Below the pieces are notes generated by a model that was given only the letters and a program-made list of their open reading frames with translations, was not told the origin of the DNA and made no database searches. Positions 32,531-40,727 of a stretch of 64,000 nucleotides of DNA are shown in pieces (position 1 is the first letter of the stretch; each line of letters starts with the position of its first letter). Source of the DNA: Marinobacter xestospongiae (GTDB lineage Bacteria; Pseudomonadota; Gammaproteobacteria; Pseudomonadales; Oleiphilaceae); assembly GCF_023156385.1 (NCBI RefSeq), contig NZ_JAKZAK010000023.1:1-64000 (forward strand), in the 5' to 3' direction. A program made the translations under genes and the position numbers.

Positions 32531-32703
32531 GTCAGGCACGGCCGTTCCGGCTGATGCCAAGTGTGTGGCTGCGCCATCACCTGTTCATAGTGTTGCAGTT
32601 CGTGGGCGAACCTTGCGTTGGCCTGTCCTTGGGTGTCTGCGCCAATGGCCGAACAGGCCGACAGCAACAGCAGTGTTGCGACACCGAGGCTGCTTCCTTT
32701 CAT
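32413..32703 (-). CDS. Small lipoprotein, probably truncated
   Basis: A 96-codon frame starting behind AAGGAAT with a clean lipoprotein signal (MKGSSLGVATLLLLSACSAI, cysteine at 17) and a charged mature part (FAHELQHYEQVMAQPHTWHQ). The last 40 codons are the antisense of the truncated plus-strand gene at 32316 and look non-native. The true C-terminus was probably lost at a junction near 32535. Confidence 0.45.
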   Translation of the reverse strand: MKGSSLGVATLLLLSACSAIGADTQGQANARFAHELQHYEQVMAQPHTWHQPERPCLTLAAVAKVQVTPACPFHSEPAGHSGHPAPLLLRPYFPTD

Positions 32704-32753
32704 GCTGGATTCCTTGTGGCCCCGGTGTCATTAACACCTTAAACAGAAGCCGC

Positions 32754-32939
32754 TCAGTGGCGCGGGTTGCGGTTGCCTGAGGTGGGCTCGTTGTCAGAGG
32801 CATTGTCGTCCGATGTGAGGTAGAAGTCCTTCTCTTCCACGGTTTTCACATCCGGGTCCTCAATGCTGTTGCGTCGACGACCCTGGCTCAGCCAGTAGGC
32901 AACCACGGCAATGACGATGGCCAGTACGATCCACTTCAT
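32754..32939 (-). CDS. Single-pass small membrane protein
   Basis: Sixty-one residues: one N-terminal transmembrane helix (MKWIVLAIVIAVVAYWLSQG), a basic stop-transfer patch (RRR), then an acidic cytosolic or periplasmic tail (VEEKDFYLTSDDNASDNEP). The start follows GGAGGATAGG. Unknown family; the size and charge layout resemble small envelope-stress proteins. Confidence 0.65.
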   Translation of the reverse strand: MKWIVLAIVIAVVAYWLSQGRRRNSIEDPDVKTVEEKDFYLTSDDNASDNEPTSGNRNPRH

Positions 32940-33071
32940 GCGCCTATCCTCCGCAAGGTGATGGTCTATCTATTCAGGCACTCGATGGGGCCATCCGTCA
33001 ATATTGCCGTCGCAGATTTCTCGACATCTATACTGATGGTCATGAACCCCTGACCGTGGAGGTCCCGGATC

Positions 33072-33871
33072 GTGTTTTTTCGCCAGCAATCCCGTGTCGG
33101 CCGGAGTTTGGGCGGCTTTATTGCCTGCCTGTTGTTCTGCCTGCCGGTTCAGTCGGAAAACCTGGTGATCGCCACCGGGGAGTGGCCGCCTTATGTCTCA
33201 GCGCATCTGAAACACCAGGGTGTGACGGCGCACATTGTGCGGGAGGCGTTTGCAGCGGTGGGTGACACCGTGGAGTTCCAGTTCTTTCCCTGGTCGCGGA
33301 CCATGCTGATGTCTGATGTCTGATGTCTGAAGTCGGGGAGGTGGCGGCAAGTTTTCCCTGGAGCTACCAGCCTGACCGGGCGCAAGAGCATCTGTACAGC
33401 GACGCCATTGGAGAGTACGGCTACGTTTTTTTCCACCTGAAAACGTCCCACTTTGACTGGCGTCAACTGGACGACCTGAGGGGGCTGACGATTGGTGGTA
33501 CCAACAGTTACAACTATGGCGAGGCATTCGTGTCGGGCGGGGAGCAAGGGCTTTTCCGGCTCGAGTGGGTCAGCTCCGACAAGCTGAACTGGCACAAACT
33601 GCTGGCGGGCAGGATCGACCTGTTTCCATCGGACATTGAGGCGGGGTACGCCGAGCTGCGCAAGCTGTTTCCGGCAGAGACGGTCAACCAGGTGACTCAC
33701 CACCCCCATCCCCTGAAACCGCTGACCACCATGCACCTGCTGTTTCCCCGGCAGGTCCCGGAAAGTGCAGACCGTCTCGCCCGATTCAACGAGGGGCTGC
33801 GACTGCTCCGGGAGGATGGGCGAATGGACCAGTACCTGCAGCGGTCCCGCCAGGGGGGCTATCAGAACTGA
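33072..33871 (+). pseudogene. Solute-binding protein (SBP_bac_3-like) gene, frameshifted by a 7-bp repeat
   Basis: A GTG at 33072 behind GGAGG opens a signal peptide (SLGGFIACLLFCLPVQS) and the start of a family 3 binding protein (LVIATGEWPPYVSAHLKHQG; EFQFFPWSRTML). The frame then stops at TGA within a triple GATGTCT repeat. After the repeat the match continues in another frame (SEVGEVAASFPWSYQPDRAQ ... RLDLFPSDIEAGYAEL-like) to 33871. Removing two repeat units (14 bp) restores a 261-residue protein. In its present state only a 10-kDa N-terminal piece is made. Related proteins are usually polar amino-acid binding or sensory proteins. Confidence 0.8.
33308..33328 (+). repeat. Triple tandem GATGTCT inside the binding-protein gene
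   Basis: Three exact copies of the heptamer GATGTCT (33308, 33315, 33322), followed by a near copy GAAGTCG. Seven is not a multiple of three, so gain or loss of a unit changes the frame. Two or three copies expose an in-frame TGA, and a single copy reads through. Confidence 0.95.
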
Positions 33872-33932
33872 ACCGCGGGATTGCGGGCAACTTGATGGCC
33901 CGAAGGCCACCCCTCAAGAGGAATCAGGACGT

Positions 33933-35579
33933 ATGGCATTGGAAATGCTCGGCGCTATGATCGGTGGCCTGGGGCTGTTTCTGCTTGCGGTCGGAATGAT
34001 CACCGACGGTTTGCGTATGACAGCCGGCGACGCTTTGCGGGATCTGCTGGGACGCTGGACGAAAACGCCGCTTCGTGGCATTGCATCCGGGGCCCTGATC
34101 ACGGGCATCGTGCAGTCCTCCAGTGCGGTTACCGTGGCCACCATTGGCTTCGTCAATGCCAACCTGCTGACCATGCATCAGGCCCTGGGGGTGGTGTTCG
34201 GAGCCAACATCGGCACCACCATGACCGGTTGGCTGGTGGCCGCGGTGGGATTCAATATCAAGGTAGAAGCCTTCGCGTTACCGATGATCGGTATCGGTAT
34301 GATCCTGCGTCTGACCGGCGCCGGCAGTCGGCGCGCGGCAATTGGCGGCGCCTTGGCCGGTTTTGGTCTGTTCTTCATCGGTATCGATGTGTTGCGTGGG
34401 GCCTTCGAGGGGCTTGCCCAGGGTGTGGAACTGGCTGCACTGGCGTCGGAATCGCTGCCGGGGCTGATGATGTTTGTGGGTGTTGGCGCCTTCATGACCT
34501 TGATGACCCAGTCCTCCAGCGCGGCCATTGCGATCACCCTGACCGCCGCCACCGGTGGCGTGATCGGGCTGCCGGCCGCTGCAGCCATGGTGATAGGCGC
34601 GAACGTTGGCACCACCTCTACCGCGGTGTTTGCCGCCATTGGTGCAACGGCGAACGCCAGGCGCGTTGCAACCGCCCACGTGATCTTCAATCTGGCAACG
34701 GGCGTGGTTGCCCTGATGCTTCTGCCGGTGCTGCTGTGGCTGGTGCGGCAAGCCGGGGATGCGCTGGCCCTGGAGGCGGTGCCAGCGGTGATCCTGGCGT
34801 TGTTCCATACCCTGTTTAATGTGCTCGGGGTGCTGTTAATGTGGCCTTTCACGGGGCGCCTTGCCGGGTTACTGGAGCGCCGCTTTGTGACGCCAGCCGA
34901 GGATCTGTCCAGGCCTCAGTACCTCGACCGGACCACCAGTTCGACACCGCTGTTGGCACAGGATGCCATGCGTCTGGAGTTGCGCCGGGTGCTCGGGATG
35001 AATCGGGAGCTCGCTCTGGCGGCCTTGCAGCCTCCGGTGGATGCGCGCCAGTTTGAAGGTCGCCAGCAGGCGGTCATGTTGTTGTGTGACCGGATTGATG
35101 CCTCGGTGGCGCATCTGGAGCGCTCGGGGTTATCCGCCGATGAGTCCGCGGCGCTTCCTGTTGTGCTCCGCCTGGTTCGGCGTATGCGGGAGATCGCCTA
35201 TGAGGCCAGTCAACTGGTGAAGCAGGGGTTGGATTGTCCCCAGGCCCGGCCCCTGGTCAGTGAAACCATCACCGTACTGAAAGCTTGGCAGCCACAAGAC
35301 GACCTCTATTCATCGACGCTTAGCGATCAGTTCCACGAACTTCATCATCGGTACGAGCGGGCCCGAAAGGACGTGCTCAAGGCCACCGCGACCGGGCTGT
35401 TCCAGCCAGTTCAGGCCAATGCATTGCTGGATCAGCTGCGGGCTTTGGGGCGGTTGAACAGCCAACTGGCAAAAGCCGGTCGGCAATTGCAAAAGCAGCT
35501 TCGTGATGAGGAAACAGTGACGGAGTCACCACACCTGCCCTCTGGCGCCCTGGTTGGGAACCCCGGAACGACACAGTAG
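33933..35579 (+). CDS. Na/Pi cotransporter family protein with PhoU-like C-terminal domain
   Basis: A 548-residue protein. The N-terminal 310 residues form the repeated Na/Pi (NptA/YjbB-like) core with paired QSSSA motifs (IVQSSSAVTVATIGF and MTQSSSAAIAITLT) and paired GANIGTT/GANVGTT motifs. The C-terminal 200 residues are helical and charged, as in PhoU-like domains (RLELRRVLGMNRELALAALQ; LVRRMREIAYEAS). It should move phosphate, most likely outwards, with sodium at the inner membrane. The ATG at 33933 follows AGAGGAATCAGGA. Confidence 0.9.
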   Translation: MALEMLGAMIGGLGLFLLAVGMITDGLRMTAGDALRDLLGRWTKTPLRGIASGALITGIVQSSSAVTVATIGFVNANLLTMHQALGVVFGANIGTTMTGWLVAAVGFNIKVEAFALPMIGIGMILRLTGAGSRRAAIGGALAGFGLFFIGIDVLRGAFEGLAQGVELAALASESLPGLMMFVGVGAFMTLMTQSSSAAIAITLTAATGGVIGLPAAAAMVIGANVGTTSTAVFAAIGATANARRVATAHVIFNLATGVVALMLLPVLLWLVRQAGDALALEAVPAVILALFHTLFNVLGVLLMWPFTGRLAGLLERRFVTPAEDLSRPQYLDRTTSSTPLLAQDAMRLELRRVLGMNRELALAALQPPVDARQFEGRQQAVMLLCDRIDASVAHLERSGLSADESAALPVVLRLVRRMREIAYEASQLVKQGLDCPQARPLVSETITVLKAWQPQDDLYSSTLSDQFHELHHRYERARKDVLKATATGLFQPVQANALLDQLRALGRLNSQLAKAGRQLQKQLRDEETVTESPHLPSGALVGNPGTTQ

Positions 35580-35694
35580 ATCAATGAATCTACCAGGCGG
35601 GACACAAGCCAAACGGGGCACTTGTCTTTGCAAAGCTGTCCGCTTTTTTGGCGGATTTTCACCGGGAAATGAATGGGTAGCGGAGCCATGCGAT

Positions 35695-35712
35695 ATTCTC
35701 ATGATTGAGAAT
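35695..35712. promoter_or_regulatory. Inverted repeat upstream of dctPQM
   Basis: ATTCTCA (35695-35701), TGAT, TGAGAAT (35706-35712): a perfect 7-bp inverted repeat. It ends 19 bp before the predicted -35 box of the TRAP operon, a position suited to an activator. Confidence 0.65.
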
Positions 35713-35731
35713 TCAGCGGATCCGGCCTCTA

Positions 35732-35760
35732 TTGCCTCCCCATAACTCCATTCCTATAAT
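35732..35760 (+). promoter_or_regulatory. Predicted sigma-70 promoter of dctPQM
   Basis: TTGCCT (35732-35737), a 17-bp spacer and a consensus TATAAT (35755-35760). The weak -35 with a perfect -10 fits a promoter that needs an activator. It leaves a leader of about 60 nt before the dctP ATG. Confidence 0.6.
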
Positions 35761-35828
35761 CGCCTGTCGGCCCATTGGCAGTTTGCCTCCCGCTGGTCCG
35801 CACCACTCCAATAAAAAGGAAAAACACT

Positions 35829-36842
35829 ATGTCGAGACGTCATGCATTTCTGACTGCCATTGCGACGGGTATGTTCCTGTTCAGCGCCGTATCCCATGCC
35901 CAGTACAAGGACGAATACACCGTTTCGACGGTTCTGCCATCTGCCTTTCCCTGGGGCCAGGCTGCTGATAAATGGGTGGAGCTGGTAAATGAGCGCTCGG
36001 AAGGGCGCATCAACATGAAGATCTACAGCAACTCCCAATTGGTCTCTGGTGACCAGACCAAGGAGTTTTCCGCCATGCGTTCCGGGCTGATTGATATGGC
36101 GGTCGGGTCCACCATCAACTGGTCGCCGCAGGTGCCCGAACTGAACCTGTTTTCACTGCCATTCCTGATGCCGGATTACGCGGCCATTGATGCCATCACC
36201 CAGGGGGAAGCCGGCGAGGCGATCTTTGCCGCGATCAAAAAACGGGGAGTGACGCCATTGGCCTGGGGTGAGAACGGTTTCCGCGAGCTCTCCAATTCCA
36301 GCCTGGCGATTGATGAGCCGGCGGACCTGGACGGTCTGAAAATTCGAGTGGTCGGCTCGCCGCTGTTTCAGGACACCTTTTCTGCCCTGGGCGCCAACCC
36401 GACCCAGATGAGCTGGGCCGATGCCAAACCGGCGTTGACCACCGGCGCCGTGGATGGTCAGGAGAATCCGCTGTCGGTATTCGATGTGGCGCGCATCGAC
36501 CAGGTTGGCCAGACCCACCTGACCCGATGGCACTACATGGCGGACCCACTGGTGTTTGCGATCAGCAATCGGGTCTGGGACCAGTTCAGTCCGGAAGATC
36601 AGGCACTGCTGAAACAGGCGGCCATTGATGCCGGCCAGTGGGAGATCGAAAAGTCCCGCAGCGAGGTTGATGGCATTCTGGCCACCATCAAGGAACGGGG
36701 CGTGAACGTGACGGAACTGACGCCTCAGCAGCGGGACGCTTTTATTGAGGCTACCCACTCGGTGTATGAGAAGTGGACGCCGCGTATCGGTGAAGATCTG
36801 GTCCGGCAGGCCCAGGACGCGGTCAGCAATCGCAACCCGTAA
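35829..36842 (+). CDS. dctP: TRAP transporter solute-binding subunit DctP
   Basis: A 337-residue periplasmic binding protein of the DctP family: a signal peptide (MSRRHAFLTAIATGMFLFSA), then LPSAFPWGQAADKWVELVNE and the carboxylate-binding region with a conserved Arg (LDGLKIRVVGSPLFQDTFSA) and the TTGAVDGQENPL motif. It captures an organic acid, probably a C4-dicarboxylate, for the DctQM permease encoded next. AAGGA precedes the ATG. A stem-loop between dctP and dctQ may keep binding protein levels above those of the membrane subunits. Confidence 0.93.
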   Translation: MSRRHAFLTAIATGMFLFSAVSHAQYKDEYTVSTVLPSAFPWGQAADKWVELVNERSEGRINMKIYSNSQLVSGDQTKEFSAMRSGLIDMAVGSTINWSPQVPELNLFSLPFLMPDYAAIDAITQGEAGEAIFAAIKKRGVTPLAWGENGFRELSNSSLAIDEPADLDGLKIRVVGSPLFQDTFSALGANPTQMSWADAKPALTTGAVDGQENPLSVFDVARIDQVGQTHLTRWHYMADPLVFAISNRVWDQFSPEDQALLKQAAIDAGQWEIEKSRSEVDGILATIKERGVNVTELTPQQRDAFIEATHSVYEKWTPRIGEDLVRQAQDAVSNRNP

Positions 36843-36858
36843 TACCGCGCGGCCCCTG

Positions 36859-36880
36859 CGCCCGCCGCTACTGGCGGGCG
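36859..36880 (+). promoter_or_regulatory. Intercistronic stem-loop between dctP and dctQ
   Basis: CGCCCGCC (36859-36866) and GGCGGGCG (36873-36880) form an 8-bp stem with a six-base loop in the 60-bp gap. No U tract follows, so it is more likely to block 3' decay or attenuate than to terminate fully. Confidence 0.6.
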
Positions 36881-36902
36881 TTCTTCCTGACCCGGAGTCT
36901 CC

Positions 36903-37397
36903 ATGTCGTCCCGTCCCCCCAAGTTCCGTCCTGATGCCTGGCTGGCCACCCTTGCCCTGGTCGCAATCTGTGGAATCAGCCTGGGCAATGTGATCGTTCG
37001 CTACGCAACGGATGCGTCGTTTGCCTTTACCGAAGAGTTCTCGGTGTTCTGTCTGGTTGTGCTGACCTTTGCGGGTGCGGCGGTTGCCGCGCGTCACAAT
37101 CAGCACATCCGCATCGAGCTGATTGAGCACTACCTGCCATTGTGGGCACGTAAAGTGGTCTACGTGCTGCAATGGCTCGCCGGCCTGGTGGTCCTGGGGA
37201 TCATGACCTGGTACGGCAGCACCTTCGCCCTGCAGGAATACCAGTGGGAGTCGCTGTCGCCTGGGCTGGGCCTGCCCAACTGGATCTATGTGGTCTGGCT
37301 GCCGCTGTTGTCGGTGGCCATCATGATCCGGATGACCCAGAGCCTAATTGATCGTCTGCGGGGTCGGGAAGCGCCGGAGGTGGTTCATGAGTCCTGA
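36903..37397 (+). CDS. dctQ: TRAP transporter small membrane subunit DctQ
   Basis: A 164-residue protein with four transmembrane helices and the DctQ features: NVIVRYATDASFAFTEEFSV at the end of helix 1, RHNQHIRIELI after helix 2 and a conserved W in LPNWIYVVWLPL. It forms the permease with DctM. The last 11 bases overlap the dctM start, so the two are translationally coupled. Confidence 0.92.
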   Translation: MSSRPPKFRPDAWLATLALVAICGISLGNVIVRYATDASFAFTEEFSVFCLVVLTFAGAAVAARHNQHIRIELIEHYLPLWARKVVYVLQWLAGLVVLGIMTWYGSTFALQEYQWESLSPGLGLPNWIYVVWLPLLSVAIMIRMTQSLIDRLRGREAPEVVHES

Positions 37398-38691
37398 TCT
37401 GTTGATGATTGGCAGCTTCCTGCTGGCATTGCTGTTGGGCGTGCCGGTGGCTGTGGCGTTGGGCGTTGGCGGCGTGGTCGGTATTATCGCCGGGCTGCCG
37501 CCAGCGATGTTGGGGACGTTCGGTACCAATACCTACAACAGCGTGGCGAAGTATCCGCTGATTGCGATTCCGCTGTTTATTCTCACCGGCCTGATCTTCG
37601 AGCGGGCGGGGGTGGCGGCCAGCCTGGTCCGCTTTGCCCAGGCCATTATTGGTCCCCGACACGGCGGTCTGACGGTGGTGGCCGTGCTGGTCTGTCTGAT
37701 TATGGGGGGGATGAGCGGTTCTGGCCCTGCCGATGCGGCGGCGGTGGCGATGGTGATGCTGCCAAGCATGCGTAAGGCCGGCTATCCCCAGCCGTTCTCC
37801 GCATCGCTGATAGCGGCGTCATCGTCCACGGCGATTCTGATTCCACCGTCCATTGCCCTGATTCTGTATTCCATTGTGGTGCCCGGTGTGGATCTGCGTG
37901 CGCTGTTTGCGGCGGGGTTGTTCCCCGGCATCCTGGCGGGTGTGTCGCTGTTGGCACCGGCACTGTACTTTGCCAGAAAGTATCGCTGGGAAGACCCGGA
38001 TACGGTCGAACGCCCACCGCTGTGGCCCAGCTTCAAGGCGGCACTGCCCGCGCTGTTTGCGCCGGTGATTATCCTGGGTGGCCTGCGTTCGGGGCTGTTC
38101 ACACCCACCGAGGCGGCGGTGGTTGCGGTCACTTACGGCGTGCTTGTGGGTTGTCTGCTGTATCGCAACCTGGGCCTCAAGGACCTCTGGAACCTGATGA
38201 CAGAGGCCGCCGTCACCTCTGGGGTGGTGATGTTCATCATCGCACTGGCCGGTATCTTCGCCTGGGCGGGAACCACCCTGGGTACCTTCGAGCATCTGGC
38301 CGATGGGTTGCTGTCACTGTCTGAGAACGGCTGGGTGCTGCTTGGGCTGGTGATGGTGCTGGTGCTACTGGCTGGCATGCTGCTGGATGCCATTTCGATC
38401 TACCTGATCCTGATCCCGATCGTGCTGCCGTTGATGAACCACTTCGGTTGGAACCCGATCTGGTTTGGTATCCTGCTGGCCATGAACATTGCCATTGGCC
38501 AGTTCACACCACCGGTTGCGGTTAACCTGATGGTGACGACGCGGATCGCCAACATCCGCCTGGAGCACACCATTGGCTGGGCGCTGGTGTTTATTGCCGC
38601 CATGGCCGTCAGCCTGGCGCTGGTCATGCTGATGCCGGGCATTGCGTTGTGGTTGCCTGAGCAACTGGGGTACGTGGTCGGACCGTGGTAA
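37387..38691 (+). CDS. dctM: TRAP transporter large membrane subunit DctM
   Basis: A 434-residue polytopic protein of the DctM/YiaN family: FILTGLIFERAGVAASLVRF, the motif GGMSGSGPADAAAV, AASSSTAILIPPSIALILYS, and a C-terminal inverted repeat (GMLLDAISIYLILIPIVLPL; TPPVAVNLMVT). It is the sodium-driven transport channel of the TRAP system. It starts inside the end of dctQ. Confidence 0.94.
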   Translation: MSPDLLMIGSFLLALLLGVPVAVALGVGGVVGIIAGLPPAMLGTFGTNTYNSVAKYPLIAIPLFILTGLIFERAGVAASLVRFAQAIIGPRHGGLTVVAVLVCLIMGGMSGSGPADAAAVAMVMLPSMRKAGYPQPFSASLIAASSSTAILIPPSIALILYSIVVPGVDLRALFAAGLFPGILAGVSLLAPALYFARKYRWEDPDTVERPPLWPSFKAALPALFAPVIILGGLRSGLFTPTEAAVVAVTYGVLVGCLLYRNLGLKDLWNLMTEAAVTSGVVMFIIALAGIFAWAGTTLGTFEHLADGLLSLSENGWVLLGLVMVLVLLAGMLLDAISIYLILIPIVLPLMNHFGWNPIWFGILLAMNIAIGQFTPPVAVNLMVTTRIANIRLEHTIGWALVFIAAMAVSLALVMLMPGIALWLPEQLGYVVGPW

Positions 38692-38831
38692 CCAGCGGCG
38701 CCGTTTTGGGACTCTTGGCCGGTGTTGTCAGCGCTTGAGGTGGCGCTTTGGCCAGGAGCCCCAGAGCGACGCAGCGGGTCCGGGTCATCGAATGGACCGA
38801 GCGGGACATTGGGATGCTGCGGCTGACCGGA

Positions 38832-39500
38832 TCAGGCGAAGTCGTACTCACCGCCCTGTTCCAGTGCTCGCTGGTAGGCGGGGCGCGCGTGTACCTGTTC
38901 GACCCAGGCGATGATATGGGGGCGATGCTGACCGACGATACCCTGGGCCACCGACGCTTCCAGTGGAAAGCTCATCTGGATGTCAGCCGCGCTGAGGTTG
39001 TCACCCAGAAACCAGGTGTTCTTCGCGAGGTGGGCCTCCACAAAGTCCAGGTGGGTCTTGATCATTGGGCCAATAAAGATGGCGTTGGTCTTGTCTGAAA
39101 TACCCTTGGCCACAGGCTTGATAAAGAACGGCATCGGACTGGTTTTCACCTTTTCAAACACCAGGCGCATCACCAGCGGAGGCATCAGGGAACCTTCGGC
39201 GTAATGCAGCCAGTAGGTGTAATCCAGCCATTGTTGGCCTCCGGCTTGTGGCAGCAGGGTGTCCTTTCCATAGGTATGGGCCAGGTATTCGATGATGGCG
39301 CCGGACTCGGCTACCACCAGGTCGCCATCGGTGATCACCGGCGATTTCCCCAGCGGATGAATCTTCTTGAGGCTGTCGGGCGCCAGCATGGTCTTGGGAT
39401 CACGCTGGTAGCGCTTTATCTCATACGGCACGCCCAGTTCTTCCAGCATCCAGAGAATGCGCTGCGAGCGGGAATTGTTGAGGTGGTGAACGGTAATCAT
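38832..39500 (-). CDS. Glutathione S-transferase
   Basis: A complete 222-residue GST with an N-terminal thioredoxin-like domain (VHHLNNSRSQRILWMLEELG, with Ser at the glutathione-activating position; HPLGKSPVITDGDLVVAESG with the cis-Pro and Glu-Ser glutathione contacts) and a helical C-domain (DNLSAADIQMSFPLEA). It should conjugate or reduce electrophiles with glutathione. It converges on dctM and is not obviously part of an operon. It is unrelated in detail to the broken GST at 13.7 kb. Confidence 0.92.
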   Translation of the reverse strand: MITVHHLNNSRSQRILWMLEELGVPYEIKRYQRDPKTMLAPDSLKKIHPLGKSPVITDGDLVVAESGAIIEYLAHTYGKDTLLPQAGGQQWLDYTYWLHYAEGSLMPPLVMRLVFEKVKTSPMPFFIKPVAKGISDKTNAIFIGPMIKTHLDFVEAHLAKNTWFLGDNLSAADIQMSFPLEASVAQGIVGQHRPHIIAWVEQVHARPAYQRALEQGGEYDFA

Positions 39501-39510
39501 GTAAAGCTCC

Positions 39511-40473
39511 CTAGATCAAACCCGATTTGATCATGTCAAAGGTGTCCAGAATTCTCGCCAGGTACTGGTCTTTGGGGCGAAAACTGCTTTGGGTGCTGAG
39601 CGCCAGGTCGCGCTCCAGGTGGTCCAGCAACTTGAGCAGGCGCCGCCGGTGTAAACCGATCGCCGCCTGTACCGGATCAGAGATCACGCCGGACAGGGCG
39701 GCAAACGCTGCCAGCGCGGTCATCACGGCGACCATCACGGCAGCGGTTGTGGCCAGTGACGGCTCCGGAGGGAATACGCTGTAGTACCAGTGGCCGATTG
39801 TTTCTCCGAGAAAAAAATCTCTGGCCGCCAGGAATTTTGCGACCATGGCGGCGACCACCACCCCGAGACCGATACCACCAGGGGTAAACTTCTGGAACGC
39901 AAAGGCCCCCAGCACAGTACAGGAAAGGCTGTTGGTGATGTCCGCCGACGCTGTCCGGGTCACCCGGTATTGGTGAAGGGCGTCGGTGATCAGCGGCGCC
40001 ATCAAGCGGCAGAATTGTTGGTGATCGACGGGCTCGTGGCTATGGCGTGTGTAGACGGCTTCAAGAGCATCGATCAGGTAGTCTTCCAGTCTTTGACCTG
40101 GCTCGCCCAGAGCAAGCAGCTCCTGCTGGATCAGCATCGAGACGTGCGTTTGGACCCGGGTGGTAAACCCTGCCGGCACCTGGCCGGCCATCGTATGCAG
40201 CCATCGCAGACTGGCACGCTGGCGGGTCAGGAGTTTCACCAGACTGGCGATGGCGTACACGGGCGCCCACAACAGGTTGAGCGGCGCCCGCAACATGTCC
40301 CAGCCCCACGCCATCCGGTTGGTGGCGACGGCTCCCGGGTAATGGAAGTGGTGATCAATGAACGCCGGTACCCGCGCTCGACAGTCGGCAAAGTAGCGCT
40401 CAGTGCCCGTACGGATGGCCTGTGCTATTTCGGCTTCGGAGATTGTATGCTCGGCGGGAGGGACAGTACTCAT
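39511..40473 (-). CDS. Hypothetical membrane-associated protein (DUF6635-like)
   Basis: A 320-residue protein: a charged N-terminus (ISEAEIAQAIRTGTERYFAD), an amphipathic section with FHYPGAVATNRMAWGWDMLR, and two or three hydrophobic helices in the second half (GLGVVVAAMVAKFLAA; TAAVMVAVMTALAAFAALSG). It ends in a charged helix (RPKDQYLARILDTFDMIKSG). I believe it belongs to DUF6635 but cannot confirm this. The start is uncertain: ATG 40473 or 40488, both without a good ribosome site. It starts ten bp upstream of... its stop lies ten bases from the GST start, so it may share a transcript with the GST. Confidence 0.65.
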   Translation of the reverse strand: MSTVPPAEHTISEAEIAQAIRTGTERYFADCRARVPAFIDHHFHYPGAVATNRMAWGWDMLRAPLNLLWAPVYAIASLVKLLTRQRASLRWLHTMAGQVPAGFTTRVQTHVSMLIQQELLALGEPGQRLEDYLIDALEAVYTRHSHEPVDHQQFCRLMAPLITDALHQYRVTRTASADITNSLSCTVLGAFAFQKFTPGGIGLGVVVAAMVAKFLAARDFFLGETIGHWYYSVFPPEPSLATTAAVMVAVMTALAAFAALSGVISDPVQAAIGLHRRRLLKLLDHLERDLALSTQSSFRPKDQYLARILDTFDMIKSGLI

Positions 40474-40665
40474 GGCTGCATGATACATCGGACGTTTAGG
40501 GGGAGCGGAGAGGTTACACCGTCGGAGCAGGAATAGGGACTGCCGTTGGTCATGGTGACCAAAACAAAGTTGGCCGATGGGGAATGGTGAATACCGAGAT
40601 GGGGAGGTAGCGGGCCCCTGCGAGGAGGGAAACTGACAACTTGGCCAGAAGTGTGACCGCTCGTA

Positions 40666-40702
40666 AGGAGGAGTTCGCCACACTATGTGACGAACTCCTC
40701 CT
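40666..40702 (-). terminator. Long perfect hairpin after the GlyGly-CTERM gene
   Basis: AGGAGGAGTTCG (40666-40677) pairs with CGAACTCCTCCT (40691-40702), with a further CACA/TGTG pairing inside the loop. It lies 25 bp beyond the minus-strand beta-propeller gene's stop and should terminate or protect that transcript. Confidence 0.7.
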
Positions 40703-40727
40703 GTCGGGTGGCGTGGATGGTTAGGGC

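Noticed and set aside
39790..40536. 248-codon plus-strand ORF
   Set aside because: Antisense to the DUF6635-like gene and without motifs or a ribosome site.
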